Assembly (NCBI GenBank): GCA_964555235.1
Contig: CAZKRU010000075.1
Coordinates: 1-19,773 of the forward strand
DNA length: 19,773 nucleotides
Direction: 5' to 3'
Origin: CAZKRU01 sp964555235
GTDB lineage: Bacteria > Verrucomicrobiota > Verrucomicrobiia > Methylacidiphilales > CAMAQI01
The position numbers and the translations under genes are program-made. The notes below the pieces were generated by a model. It made no database searches, was not told the origin of the DNA, and worked only from the letters and a program-made list of their open reading frames with translations. Positions 6,611 through 13,989 of the stretch are shown piece after piece. Positions within the stretch are counted from its first letter, which is position 1; the number at the start of each line of letters is the position of its first letter.

Positions 6611-8164
6611 ATGAAATACTGGCATGGAACGCTTCTATCCCTGACTTTGACCGTTTCCGGTTGGAGTGAAGAGAATCAGCTGCAAAAGGTAAAATTCACA
6701 GATGTCGTTAATGACGTGAATGTTACCTCCGTTGACAAGAAGGCGGTTCGAGCCGCGAAAGTAAACGACTCCTTCGAAGTTCCAGAAGTCGTCAAGACGG
6801 GTACCGACTCCCGAGCCGAACTTCAAGCCGACGATAAAACGATCACCCGCGTCGGTTCCAATACGATTTTTTCCTTTGATAAAGATAAGCGGACGATCAA
6901 TCTCGAAAGCGGCAGCGTCCTCTTTCATTCCCCCAAAGGAATGGGCGGTGGAACGATCAAAACAGCGGCTGCCACGGCAGCCGTGACCGGAACCACCATC
7001 ATGGTTGGTGCGACTTCAAACGGAGGGTTCAAGCTCTTGGTCTTGGAAGGAAAAAGCAGGGTCACGATGGCGAACGGGCGAGTACAGAATTTACAGGGAG
7101 GTCAGATGACTTTTATTGTTCCTGGAGCCACCACTCCCACTCCGGTAATTACCTTCCGCCTCGGAAGTCAGACCGAGGGCTCCAAACTCGTCAATGGCTT
7201 TGATCAGCCGTTGGCCTCATTGCCCAAAATTCAGGAAGTCACCGCCCGCCAGGAAAAGATGATTACTTCCGGACACATGGAAGGAACTCAATTAGTCGTC
7301 GGAGATGCCAAGGATCGCAAAGGCGCACAAGTGATTGATGCAACGTTGCTCCAGAATCGGGTTAGCTCAAACTCGTTCGAGGCATTGGCAACGTATTTGG
7401 ATCGGCGGTTTAAGGTCGACTTTACCATTTTTGGGGAAATTCTGAGCGGAGAGGTTTTTAAATCCTTTACTGGTGCCAACGGAGTCTTTGAGGGGCATCA
7501 AATCAACACGAATGGGGAGAATTTCGCAGTGTTTGCTGCAAGGCGCTTGACGTTGAATTCTGCGTCAGGAGATGTGAATCTTTCATTTGCGAATGGGTTT
7601 TCGACAGCGGCATTAGTGTCGAGAGGAGACCTTGAATTCAAGCGGGGAGTCAATTTTGCCGGTTTCGGGAAAAATCTTCATATTGAATCGTTTGATGGGA
7701 GGCTTTTATTCCCTGATACTCCTGCGACTTTACAAGAGTTTCGGTACGATGGAGCGAAAATGGGGTTTAAAACCCACCAAGATTTGTCATTAAATGGAGG
7801 AACCGTGCTGCAGAAGCTGAAATTTACCGGACAAGAGGTGAGCTTTAGAGCTTCGCATGTGATGAATATTCGGGGAGTCGAATTCAATTCTTCTAAAATC
7901 CTTCTTGACGGGGATACAGTTAACTTATTTAACGTAAACTTTGGCACTGCGCCACGGGTTGACATTAAGACACGAACGGGTACTTGGTTTCTATCTGGAA
8001 CGGACCCCACCACGCCATCACTAAGTAATGGGGCCGCAAATCTCAAAAATGGCGGAAGTCTTACGGGAACCGCGGCCTCAGGCTATGACACCTTGGGCTC
8101 CACATCTGGTTCAGGAAAGGTGAATAGTTCTGAAATTTATGTGAGTGCTGGAGGCGGTCAATAA
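6611..8164 (+). CDS. Secreted FecR-domain protein with beta-strand-rich C-terminal half (copy 1)
   Basis: The 517-residue protein has a signal peptide (MKYWHGTLLSLTLTVSGWSE). Residues ~35-165 form a FecR domain: VPEVVKTGTDSRAELQADDK, TRVGSNTIFSFD, INLESGSVLFHSPKG, then GGGTIKTAAATAAVTGTTIM and FKLLVLEGKSRVTMANG. This FecR type is exported and has no link to a sigma factor here. Residues ~170-260 are a conserved linker. The remainder is made of short strands with recurring NFxGFxKNLxIxSFDGxxLFP and GVxFNSxKxxLxGDTVNLxN patterns, like a beta-helix or passenger domain. The tandem paralogue downstream shares the N-terminal half closely and the rest much less. A beta-barrel gene follows the second copy, so the set may form a surface structure. 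Start chosen because the two paralogues align from this Met. Confidence 0.8.
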   Translation: MKYWHGTLLSLTLTVSGWSEENQLQKVKFTDVVNDVNVTSVDKKAVRAAKVNDSFEVPEVVKTGTDSRAELQADDKTITRVGSNTIFSFDKDKRTINLESGSVLFHSPKGMGGGTIKTAAATAAVTGTTIMVGATSNGGFKLLVLEGKSRVTMANGRVQNLQGGQMTFIVPGATTPTPVITFRLGSQTEGSKLVNGFDQPLASLPKIQEVTARQEKMITSGHMEGTQLVVGDAKDRKGAQVIDATLLQNRVSSNSFEALATYLDRRFKVDFTIFGEILSGEVFKSFTGANGVFEGHQINTNGENFAVFAARRLTLNSASGDVNLSFANGFSTAALVSRGDLEFKRGVNFAGFGKNLHIESFDGRLLFPDTPATLQEFRYDGAKMGFKTHQDLSLNGGTVLQKLKFTGQEVSFRASHVMNIRGVEFNSSKILLDGDTVNLFNVNFGTAPRVDIKTRTGTWFLSGTDPTTPSLSNGAANLKNGGSLTGTAASGYDTLGSTSGSGKVNSSEIYVSAGGGQ

Positions 8165-8170
8165 TACCAC

Positions 8171-8199
8171 TTGCCTCAAAACGCGCTCTAATCTAGGTT
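8171..8199 (+). promoter_or_regulatory. Possible promoter of the second FecR gene
   Basis: TTGCCT (8171-8176), 17 bases, then TAGGTT (8194-8199), 16 bases before the ATG at 8216. The boxes are weak, but their spacing mirrors that before the first paralogue, and both genes share GAGCACGGA/GGGCACGGA-type sequence just before the start. Confidence 0.3.
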
Positions 8200-8215
8200 T
8201 CGAGCACGGATGTAT

Positions 8216-9766
8216 ATGAGATACTGGCATAGAACGCTTTTGACATTGACTCTAGCCGCTACCGGTTGGAGCGAAGAAAATCAACTGCAAAAGGCGAAGT
8301 TTACGGATGTCGTTAATGACGTGAATATTACCTCCGTTGACAAAAAAGAAGTTCGCAGTGCCAAAGTAAATGATCTCTTTGCGGTTCCCGAGATCGTCAA
8401 GACTGGACCGGATTCACGGGCGGAGCTTCAGGCAGACGACAAAACGATCACTCGCGTCGGTTCGAACACCATTTTCTCCTTTGATAAGGATAAACGAACG
8501 ATCAATCTCGAGAGCGGCAGCGTCCTCTTTCACTCCCCGAAAGGAATGGGCGGTGGAACGATCAAAACAGCAGCAGCAACGGCAGCCGTCACCGGAACAA
8601 CCATCATGGTTGGAGCGACTTCGAACGGAGGCTTTAAGCTCTTGGTTTTGGAAGGGAAGAGTAAAGTCACGATGGCCAATGGGCGGGTACAAAATTTACT
8701 AGGGGGACAGATGACCTTTATTGTTCCCGGAGCAACGACTCCGCCTCCAGTCATCACGTTCCGGCTCGGAAGTCAGACCGAAGGCTCCAAACTCGTCAAT
8801 GGCTTTGACCAGCCCTTGGCCTCCTTGCCCAAAATCCAAGAAGTCACCGCTCGCCAGGAAAAGATGATCGCCTCAGGACGTATGGAGGGAACTCAATTAG
8901 TCGTCGGCGATGCTAAGGATCGCAAAGGCGCACAAGTGATTGATACGGCGTTACTTCAAAATAGCGTAACCGCAGGAAGCTTTGAAGCTTTAACGGCTTA
9001 CTTAGATGGTCGCTTTTCAAGAGGGCCTTTCACCTTATCTGGAGCTCCACCATCTCAGGATATTTTTAAATCCCAAGGCGGTGCATCGGGAGTTTTTCAA
9101 GGTCAAGATATTGACAGGAACAAAGAAGGATTCGCTCTTTTTGCCGCACAAAGCCTGACGATAGGATCTCCTACCATTGATCTTGGATTTGCGAATGGAT
9201 TTAAAACTGCTGCACTCGTAGGACAAGGCAACATCAATATTCCACAAGCGGTTCAATTTAATAATTTTTCTAGAAATTTATTAATCAATTCATTTGAGGG
9301 ACAAATTCTCTTTCCTAACAACCCAGGCTCACTTCAAATTATTGGATTTAACGGTGAATCGATGAATTTTGAATCCAAACAGTTCATTGATATCCAAGGT
9401 GGCACTACCACTAAAAATATTGAGTTTTCAAATCCTGCTGGTGAAATTAAATTCACCACTTCTCAGTCTATGAACATTATCGGGGTAAGCTTCAACTCAA
9501 CAAAAGTCTTCCTAAGCGGTGACACTGTCAATCTCGAAAACATCAACTTCGGAAGTGCAAGCCGAGTGGATATTTATTCGAGAAATGGACAATATGTCAT
9601 TAGCACTACATCCCCTATCGGCCGTACAGATGGCCATGTAAATCTTTTCTTTTCAGGTATTATAGGCACAGCCGCCAGCGGATATAACTCGGGACCCACC
9701 AATACCCCTCAAGCTGCCGGTCAAGTTGGCACTTCTCAAATATTTACGGCGGTAAAAACGAACTAA
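8216..9766 (+). CDS. Secreted FecR-domain protein (copy 2), diverged C-terminal half
   Basis: Using ATG 8216, the codon that aligns with the start of copy 1, the protein has 516 residues; an ATG six bases upstream is in frame. The signal peptide is MRYWHRTLLTLTLAATGWSE. The FecR domain and linker (to about residue 260) are almost the same as in copy 1, although many codons differ at third positions, so selection keeps the protein sequence. Beyond that the proteins drift apart: copy 2 has SRGPFTLSGAPPSQDIFKSQ, NFSRNLLINSFEGQILFPNN and GVSFNSTKVFLSGDTVNLEN, keeping the strand framework while most surface positions change. The 3' third is richer in A and T than copy 1. Its stop TAA overlaps the ATG of the beta-barrel gene by one base, indicating coupled translation. 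Function is inferred only: exported surface or envelope structure. Confidence 0.8.
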   Translation: MRYWHRTLLTLTLAATGWSEENQLQKAKFTDVVNDVNITSVDKKEVRSAKVNDLFAVPEIVKTGPDSRAELQADDKTITRVGSNTIFSFDKDKRTINLESGSVLFHSPKGMGGGTIKTAAATAAVTGTTIMVGATSNGGFKLLVLEGKSKVTMANGRVQNLLGGQMTFIVPGATTPPPVITFRLGSQTEGSKLVNGFDQPLASLPKIQEVTARQEKMIASGRMEGTQLVVGDAKDRKGAQVIDTALLQNSVTAGSFEALTAYLDGRFSRGPFTLSGAPPSQDIFKSQGGASGVFQGQDIDRNKEGFALFAAQSLTIGSPTIDLGFANGFKTAALVGQGNINIPQAVQFNNFSRNLLINSFEGQILFPNNPGSLQIIGFNGESMNFESKQFIDIQGGTTTKNIEFSNPAGEIKFTTSQSMNIIGVSFNSTKVFLSGDTVNLENINFGSASRVDIYSRNGQYVISTTSPIGRTDGHVNLFFSGIIGTAASGYNSGPTNTPQAAGQVGTSQIFTAVKTN

Positions 9767-10812
9767 TGAAAACTGTAGCATACATTGCTTTGTTCTATTC
9801 GTTCGTCACAGGTCTAGCATTCTCCCAAAACATTGACCGCGCCCAACAGCTTGATCAGGTGAACAAAAGACCGAACCTACGAGACAACCCTCTCGTCTCT
9901 GATATTTCAACCGAAGAAAAAGTTCCCGAGATCATTCCCGGAGAACACGCGGATATGGGGCCGCAGTTTATTGTAAAACAGAAAAAAATCCGGAAGTGGA
10001 TTTCTGCTTATGTCGATAGCCAGTACTATTACACTTCCAATGCCTTTTTGGAAGAAGACGCCCCCATGCGACATCAAGCAACGGATTGCGGTTTGTTGGT
10101 GAGTACGGCCGATTTCGCGGTTGCGCCGGACCCTTTCGAGTTTGATGGAGATCGGTTTTATCCAAAAGTCGGGTTTCGGCATCAATGGTTCAATTATGGA
10201 GTCGGAACAACCACGGATCCGATCGAACGTACCTTTCAAGGATTAAATAGCTCTGACTTTGATGCACAGACAATTTATACCGAAGGAACTTACGCACTTG
10301 GAGAAAGTTGGAGTTTTGGAACGGGTTTTGAGTTCGTCCGACTTCTGACCCATGAATCCTCTGATGGTGATTTCGATCAAGATTACCAAGAATTTTACAA
10401 AGAATATGCACCCAAATGGAGCATTGAACGGTATTTTCCAATCAACGACAGTATGTTCTTCTCGGTTCGGTATGATGGAAAGTGGCGTATTACCGATGTA
10501 GATCCCGCACAGCCCAAACGCCAAATCAATGATCGGGATGACCACTCTTTGACGTTCGCTTATACTCAAGAAGTCCTTCCGAAGGTTTACATTCAACCGA
10601 ACTTTCGTTTTCAATACAGCGACTACATTGTGAATGGGGATCGGAATGATTATCTTTACAATTTGGGAGCCACCATTTCATGGTCAATTACCGATTGGGC
10701 GTCGGTTCGCACTTTTGCGACTTGGGAACATCGAGAATCCGATGATCCGACGGTTGCCGATTATTTCAAGATCGATTCCGGTGGCGGGGTGACGCTTTCG
10801 TTGCGGTTTTGA
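9766..10812 (+). CDS. Outer-membrane beta-barrel protein
   Basis: A 348-residue protein with a signal peptide (MKTVAYIALFYSFVTGLAFS, cut before QN), about 60 polar residues, then alternating strands with many Tyr, Trp and Phe: WISAYVDSQYYYTSNAFLEE, VGFRHQWFNYGVG, YALGESWSFGTGFEFVRLLT, FFSVRYDGKWRITDVD, IQPNFRFQYSDYIVNG and YLYNLGATISWSITDWASVR. It ends GGGVTLSLRF, with the terminal Phe typical of Bam-assembled barrels. The pattern fits roughly 12-14 strands. The start overlaps the preceding stop (TAATG), so it depends on translation of the second FecR gene. It could export or anchor the FecR proteins, or act as a pore. It does not show recognisable POTRA or TpsB features. No family name is offered. 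Confidence 0.75.
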   Translation: MKTVAYIALFYSFVTGLAFSQNIDRAQQLDQVNKRPNLRDNPLVSDISTEEKVPEIIPGEHADMGPQFIVKQKKIRKWISAYVDSQYYYTSNAFLEEDAPMRHQATDCGLLVSTADFAVAPDPFEFDGDRFYPKVGFRHQWFNYGVGTTTDPIERTFQGLNSSDFDAQTIYTEGTYALGESWSFGTGFEFVRLLTHESSDGDFDQDYQEFYKEYAPKWSIERYFPINDSMFFSVRYDGKWRITDVDPAQPKRQINDRDDHSLTFAYTQEVLPKVYIQPNFRFQYSDYIVNGDRNDYLYNLGATISWSITDWASVRTFATWEHRESDDPTVADYFKIDSGGGVTLSLRF

Positions 10813-10833
10813 TTCCGCCAAATTACTGGCAGT

Positions 10834-10846
10834 GCGACCTCGTTGA
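10834..10846 (+). repeat. REP core fragment after the barrel gene
   Basis: GCGACCTCGTTGA, one mismatch from the core GCGACCTCGATGA found at 6538-6552 and 11748-11834. It stands 22 bases after the barrel stop and is too short to be called alone. Confidence 0.3.
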
Positions 10847-10901
10847 AACGGTTTTATTTGGGATAGGTGTCTCCTCGCCCCATTTTTTCCCTTGAGTGAT
10901 A

Positions 10902-10948
10902 TTTAAACCCAGATTTTTCATCTCCCTAATGCAAAATCTGGGATTAAA
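10902..10948. repeat. AT-flanked inverted repeat between convergent genes
   Basis: CCCAGATTTT (10908-10917) pairs perfectly with AAAATCTGGG (10933-10942), and after one mismatch five further A/T pairs extend the stem (TTTAA with TTAAA). A similar unit is at 19720-19764. It lies between the 3' ends of the barrel gene (+) and the 193-residue gene (-), so it may act in both directions, though no T-run follows. Confidence 0.55.
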
Positions 10949-10970
10949 ACAAACAAAAATTCTTACGAGC

Positions 10971-11552
10971 TCAAGCTGGATCAGGCACTAGATAAAAATA
11001 ATTTGCGCTTCCGACGCCAATCGTGTTCGGATTTGCGACAAACCAGCGGCGGGAGCCGCTCTTGGCGCGGTGATAATCGTTGGAGGCGATCAGTTCGGTG
11101 ATTTCCGCCCGGATCGTGATTTTTTTTCCGGTTTCATCTTCGTAATATCCTTGGAATTTGTCTCCGACGGAAAGATCCTTCCAAAGGCGCGGCTTTTTGA
11201 TGGAGACACAGACGGTCATATTGGTGTTGGGGACTTGATGAATCGGGATCCGCATCAGGCCGGCAGTTCTTTCGCTCAAGGTTTCATTCACCAAATTTTC
11301 GGCGTCCTCTGCCGTCATGCGATTCTCGGGATTTTTCAGACACAGCCGTTGCCAGATTTCTTTGTAATGGATGCGGACTTTACCGTTTGTCAAAAGCGCA
11401 GAAAGAACGTCTTGGGTTTGTTGCGTGGAATAACCGAAGCGATTAATGAGGAGGGAGAGCGTATCAACAAACGTAAATTCCTCGTCGGGGTCGGTTTTCC
11501 CTTCGACGATATTCTGGCTCAAGACAATGATGCTGTTGGCGAGTTCGCTCAC
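10971..11552 (-). CDS. Conserved-looking protein of unknown function, 193 residues
   Basis: The start is GTG 11552; an in-frame stop lies 24 bases upstream and no ATG is available before the conserved-looking part. There is no clear Shine-Dalgarno site. The N-terminal ~90 residues are helical (MSELANSIIVLSQNIVEGKT, LINRFGYSTQQTQDVLSALL, KVRIHYKEIWQRLC), compatible with a helical or winged-helix fold. The middle has a second helical part (MTAEDAENLVNETLSERTAG). The C-terminal ~85 residues look like a small beta domain: LWKDLSVGDKFQGYYEDETG, KKITIRAEITELI, SGSRRWFVANPN, SANYFYLV. No signal peptide or membrane segment is seen. Long intergenic gaps on both sides make it a single-gene unit. I do not recognise the family. 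Confidence 0.6.
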   Translation of the reverse strand: MSELANSIIVLSQNIVEGKTDPDEEFTFVDTLSLLINRFGYSTQQTQDVLSALLTNGKVRIHYKEIWQRLCLKNPENRMTAEDAENLVNETLSERTAGLMRIPIHQVPNTNMTVCVSIKKPRLWKDLSVGDKFQGYYEDETGKKITIRAEITELIASNDYHRAKSGSRRWFVANPNTIGVGSANYFYLVPDPA

Positions 11553-11747
11553 GGGACGGTTTTGTTCGAGGAGTTAATCAGAGGATCTTAGAACAAGGAG
11601 GGAATTTCGGCCAGAAAAATTCGGGGTTTAAGGGGATCCCCCAAGCATTAGCGAAGAATTGACGCGACGGATGGTTTCACACAAAGCCACCAAGCTCACC
11701 ATTTTTCTTATTTTCGATGGGATCACTAAGGATTGGGGGGATCTGCC

Positions 11748-11834
11748 TTGGTGGGGCGACCTCGATGAGGGCGCCGCTTCTTAGATCGTCCGATTCCCCT
11801 AGCCGCGGCACCCTCATCGAGGTTGCCCTACCAA
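11748..11834. repeat. REP-like inverted pair with 30-base arms
   Basis: The left arm (11748-11777) and the reverse complement of the right arm (11805-11834) agree at 27 of 30 positions; both contain ACCTCGATGAGGG. A 27-base centre separates them. The right arm ends one base from the stop codon of the cysteine-desulfurase-like gene. The core is shared with 6538-6552 and, less well, with 6451-6476 and 2494-2516. Confidence 0.75.
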
Positions 11835-11835
11835 A

Positions 11836-13005
11836 TTAAGTCGCAGCCTCTTTCCACCGTGGGGACATGTTGCGGAGGCGGTCGATGAGTTTGGGGAGAG
11901 TGGTGAGGGTGTAGTCGATTTCTTCGGGAGTGCTCAGGGCGTGAACGCCGAGAATGACCGAGGAGAGGGCTTCGGTTTCGTTAAATCCAAGCGCTTTGAG
12001 GGCGGGAGAGATTCGGAGCGGGCCGGTGATGCAACTGGTGACGGCACCGAGGGCGATTTGTTGAAGATCGGCGAGGAGAGTCAGGGCCTCGCCTTCGACG
12101 GCGAAAAATTGGAGGTGCAAATGTTGTGGGAGGCGTTGAGGCCCGGGCGGGGGACCCATGCGGCGCGATTTGGGGAGTTTGAGAAGTCCTTCTGCCAAAC
12201 GTTTTTGAAGTCCGGTGACGCGAGTCAGTCGCTCCGTCATTTCGGTATGAGCTAATTCAGCGGCTTTTCCGAGTCCGATGATTCCCGGAATATTTTCCGT
12301 ACCGCCGCGCCGCCCGTTTTCTTGGTTTCCTCCATGGATTCGTGGTGGAAATTTAAATTCTTTTTTCAAGTAAAGTGCGCCGGCTCCTTTTGGTCCGTGA
12401 AACCGATGCGCCGAGAGGGCGAGAGCGGCGATTCCCCATCGCTTGACCTGAATCGGAATCCAACCGGCCGCATGGCAGGCATCCAGGATGACAGGGATTT
12501 TGCGTTCGTGGGCGGAAACGGTCAGGGCTTCGATCGGTTGAATCGTTCCGAGATCGTGATGGCCGAGGTGGAGAATCAAGGCCAGGGTGTCGTCGCGAAA
12601 GGCTTCCTGAATTTGCTGGGGATGCAGAAATCCTTCGGGATCGACCGGAAGACGCGTGGCGGTGAATCCTTGAGTTTCGAGAAATTGAACAATCGATTCG
12701 ATGGCAGGATGTTCAATGGCCGAAAGGACGAGATGCCGTTTGGGCGAAGTGGTTGCAAATCCCTTGATCGCTTCGTTTAAGGCTTCCGTGCCGCTACTGG
12801 TAAAAAGAATCTCTTCCGGGGTTACTCCGCCAAGAAGAGAACTCACCTGTTGCCTTGCGAGATCCAAGGCCCTCCGGACTTTGAGTCCCTCTTGATGTAA
12901 GCTTGAAGCGGTTGCGGGAAGATCTGTCCAATAGGGGCGCATTGCTTCCGTCACTCGTGGATCGAGCGGGGTTGAAGTCGGTGCGTCGAGCCAGATTCTT
13001 TTCAA
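11836..13005 (-). CDS. Cysteine-desulfurase-like (aminotransferase class V fold) protein lacking the PLP lysine
   Basis: The TTG start at 13005 is supported by a strong GGAGG (13011-13015) five bases upstream. The 389 residues follow the NifS/IscS family throughout: WLDAPTSTPLDPRV, ILFTSSGTEALNEAIKG, SAIEHPAIES, LGTIQPIEAL, LDACHAAG, LALSAHRFHGPKGAGALYLK and HGGNQENGRRGGTENIPGII. Several cofactor or substrate residues are changed. The Schiff-base lysine of the S(G/A)HK(x)2GPKG motif is Arg201. The NNE of the PLP site is HHD (149-151). The glutamine after the conserved Asp175 is His178. The SxRxSLG arginine region reads SSVILG. A cysteine is kept (Cys325, SCITG), in the region of the catalytic loop. 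The fold is therefore likely, but normal PLP chemistry is not. It lies 24 bases after the SDR gene and is probably co-transcribed. It could be a structural or regulatory paralogue, or a decaying gene, although the frame is intact. Confidence 0.8.
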   Translation of the reverse strand: MKRIWLDAPTSTPLDPRVTEAMRPYWTDLPATASSLHQEGLKVRRALDLARQQVSSLLGGVTPEEILFTSSGTEALNEAIKGFATTSPKRHLVLSAIEHPAIESIVQFLETQGFTATRLPVDPEGFLHPQQIQEAFRDDTLALILHLGHHDLGTIQPIEALTVSAHERKIPVILDACHAAGWIPIQVKRWGIAALALSAHRFHGPKGAGALYLKKEFKFPPRIHGGNQENGRRGGTENIPGIIGLGKAAELAHTEMTERLTRVTGLQKRLAEGLLKLPKSRRMGPPPGPQRLPQHLHLQFFAVEGEALTLLADLQQIALGAVTSCITGPLRISPALKALGFNETEALSSVILGVHALSTPEEIDYTLTTLPKLIDRLRNMSPRWKEAAT

Positions 13006-13015
13006 ATTTTCCTCC
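13006..13015 (-). promoter_or_regulatory. Strong Shine-Dalgarno site for a TTG start
   Basis: GGAGG at 13011-13015 on the minus strand, five bases before TTG 13005. It is the clearest ribosome binding site in the window and fixes the start of the desulfurase-like gene. Confidence 0.75.
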
Positions 13016-13029
13016 GAAGGAAAGCGGTG

Positions 13030-13836
13030 TCAGATGGTTTGCGAGAGGAATCCACCGTCGACATTGATATCGGTGCCGGTGACGAAGCTGCTCGCTTTGT
13101 GGCTGGCGAGAAAGACGGCGGCGCCGATGAGCTCGTGAGATTCGCCGAAGCGCTGCATCGGAGTGTGGCCCAGAATCGACTGAGCGCGTGGAGTCGGAGT
13201 CCCATCATCTTTGAAGAGGAGCTTGCGGTTTTGATCGGCCGGAAAAAATCCGGGAGTGATCGAGTTGACGCGAACACATTTTGGAGCCCATTCGCGCGCC
13301 AGAAATTTTGTGAGGTTCAGCACGGCGGCCTTTGACGCAGAGTAAGCGATGACTCGGGAGAGCGGAAGATGGGCGGAGACACTTGCGATGTTGATGATGC
13401 TGCCGCGACTGCGCTGGACCATGCCGGGACCGAATTCCTGGCAGGGGAGAAGAACGCCGCCGATGAGGTTCAAGTCGAAATTCACTTTCCAATCTGCGAC
13501 TTGAATTGCTTCGAATGGAACGTCGGAGGTGACCGTCACTTTCGGATCGTTTCCACCCGCAGCATTGACGAGAACTGTGGGATGCCCGATGCGCTGCTGA
13601 ATTTCTGAGTGGGCTTTGCGGAGGCTTTCGCGGTCCATGGCGTCGGCAGAAACGAAAATGGCGTTTCCCCCGGCTTTTTGAATCTCTTTCGCTCGCGCTT
13701 CTCCTCGTTCCGTGTTGCGTCCGAGAACGGCAACCTTTGCGCCAGCTTGCGCCAGGCCTTGTGCCATCGAGCCGCCAAGGACTCCGGTTCCGCCGATCAC
13801 CACTGCGACTTCGTCTTTCAGATCAAAGAGATTCAT
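13030..13836 (-). CDS. SDR-family oxidoreductase, mannonate/fructuronate dehydrogenase-like
   Basis: ATG 13836 gives 268 residues; a TTG four codons upstream is also in frame. It is a classical short-chain dehydrogenase: cofactor motif IGGTGVLGG (14-22), NAAGG (91-95), IASVSAH (149-155) and the catalytic Tyr165-Ser-Ala-Ser-Lys169. The long insert FFPADQNRKLLFKDDGTPTP before the C-terminal substrate region and HTPMQRFGESHELIGA are features I associate with the SDR type of D-mannonate (fructuronate) oxidoreductase. It would interconvert fructuronate and mannonate with NAD(H) in the cytoplasm. No uxuA- or uxaC-like gene is nearby, so the substrate remains inferred. It is first of a probable two-gene unit with the desulfurase-like gene. 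A 26-base-arm inverted repeat separates it from the sugar operon. Confidence 0.75.
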   Translation of the reverse strand: MNLFDLKDEVAVVIGGTGVLGGSMAQGLAQAGAKVAVLGRNTERGEARAKEIQKAGGNAIFVSADAMDRESLRKAHSEIQQRIGHPTVLVNAAGGNDPKVTVTSDVPFEAIQVADWKVNFDLNLIGGVLLPCQEFGPGMVQRSRGSIINIASVSAHLPLSRVIAYSASKAAVLNLTKFLAREWAPKCVRVNSITPGFFPADQNRKLLFKDDGTPTPRAQSILGHTPMQRFGESHELIGAAVFLASHKASSFVTGTDINVDGGFLSQTI

Positions 13837-13898
13837 GGCCTCAGACAATGCGGGGTGGAGAAAAAAAGAAAAGCGAATTAAGAAGAGAATCCTAGTTT

Positions 13899-13980
13899 CT
13901 CGCCAAGATCGCCAAGGCGCAAAGTGGGGATCTGTTTTGTTTCGAATCCAAAAACTTCGCGCCTTGGCGGACTTCGCGAG
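13899..13980. repeat. Inverted repeat with 26-base arms (GCCAAGGCGC core)
   Basis: The arm 13899-13924 and the reverse complement of 13955-13980 agree at about 22 of 26 positions, with the central CGCCAAGGCGC common to both. It fills the gap between the end of the sugar operon and the start of the SDR gene, both on the minus strand. It may end the operon transcript or be a dispersed repeat. No T-run is present. Confidence 0.65.
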
Positions 13981-13989
13981 ATATTGAAT

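Noticed and set aside
11070..11591. Plus-strand frame of 173 residues opposite the 193-residue gene
   Set aside because: Its composition (Gly, Phe, Asp-rich) looks like a mirror of the minus-strand gene; the minus-strand protein has the more natural secondary-structure pattern.
11670..11710. Minus-strand 22-codon frame starting MVSLVALCETIRRVNSSL
   Set aside because: Too short, no ribosome site and no recognised family; not separable from chance.
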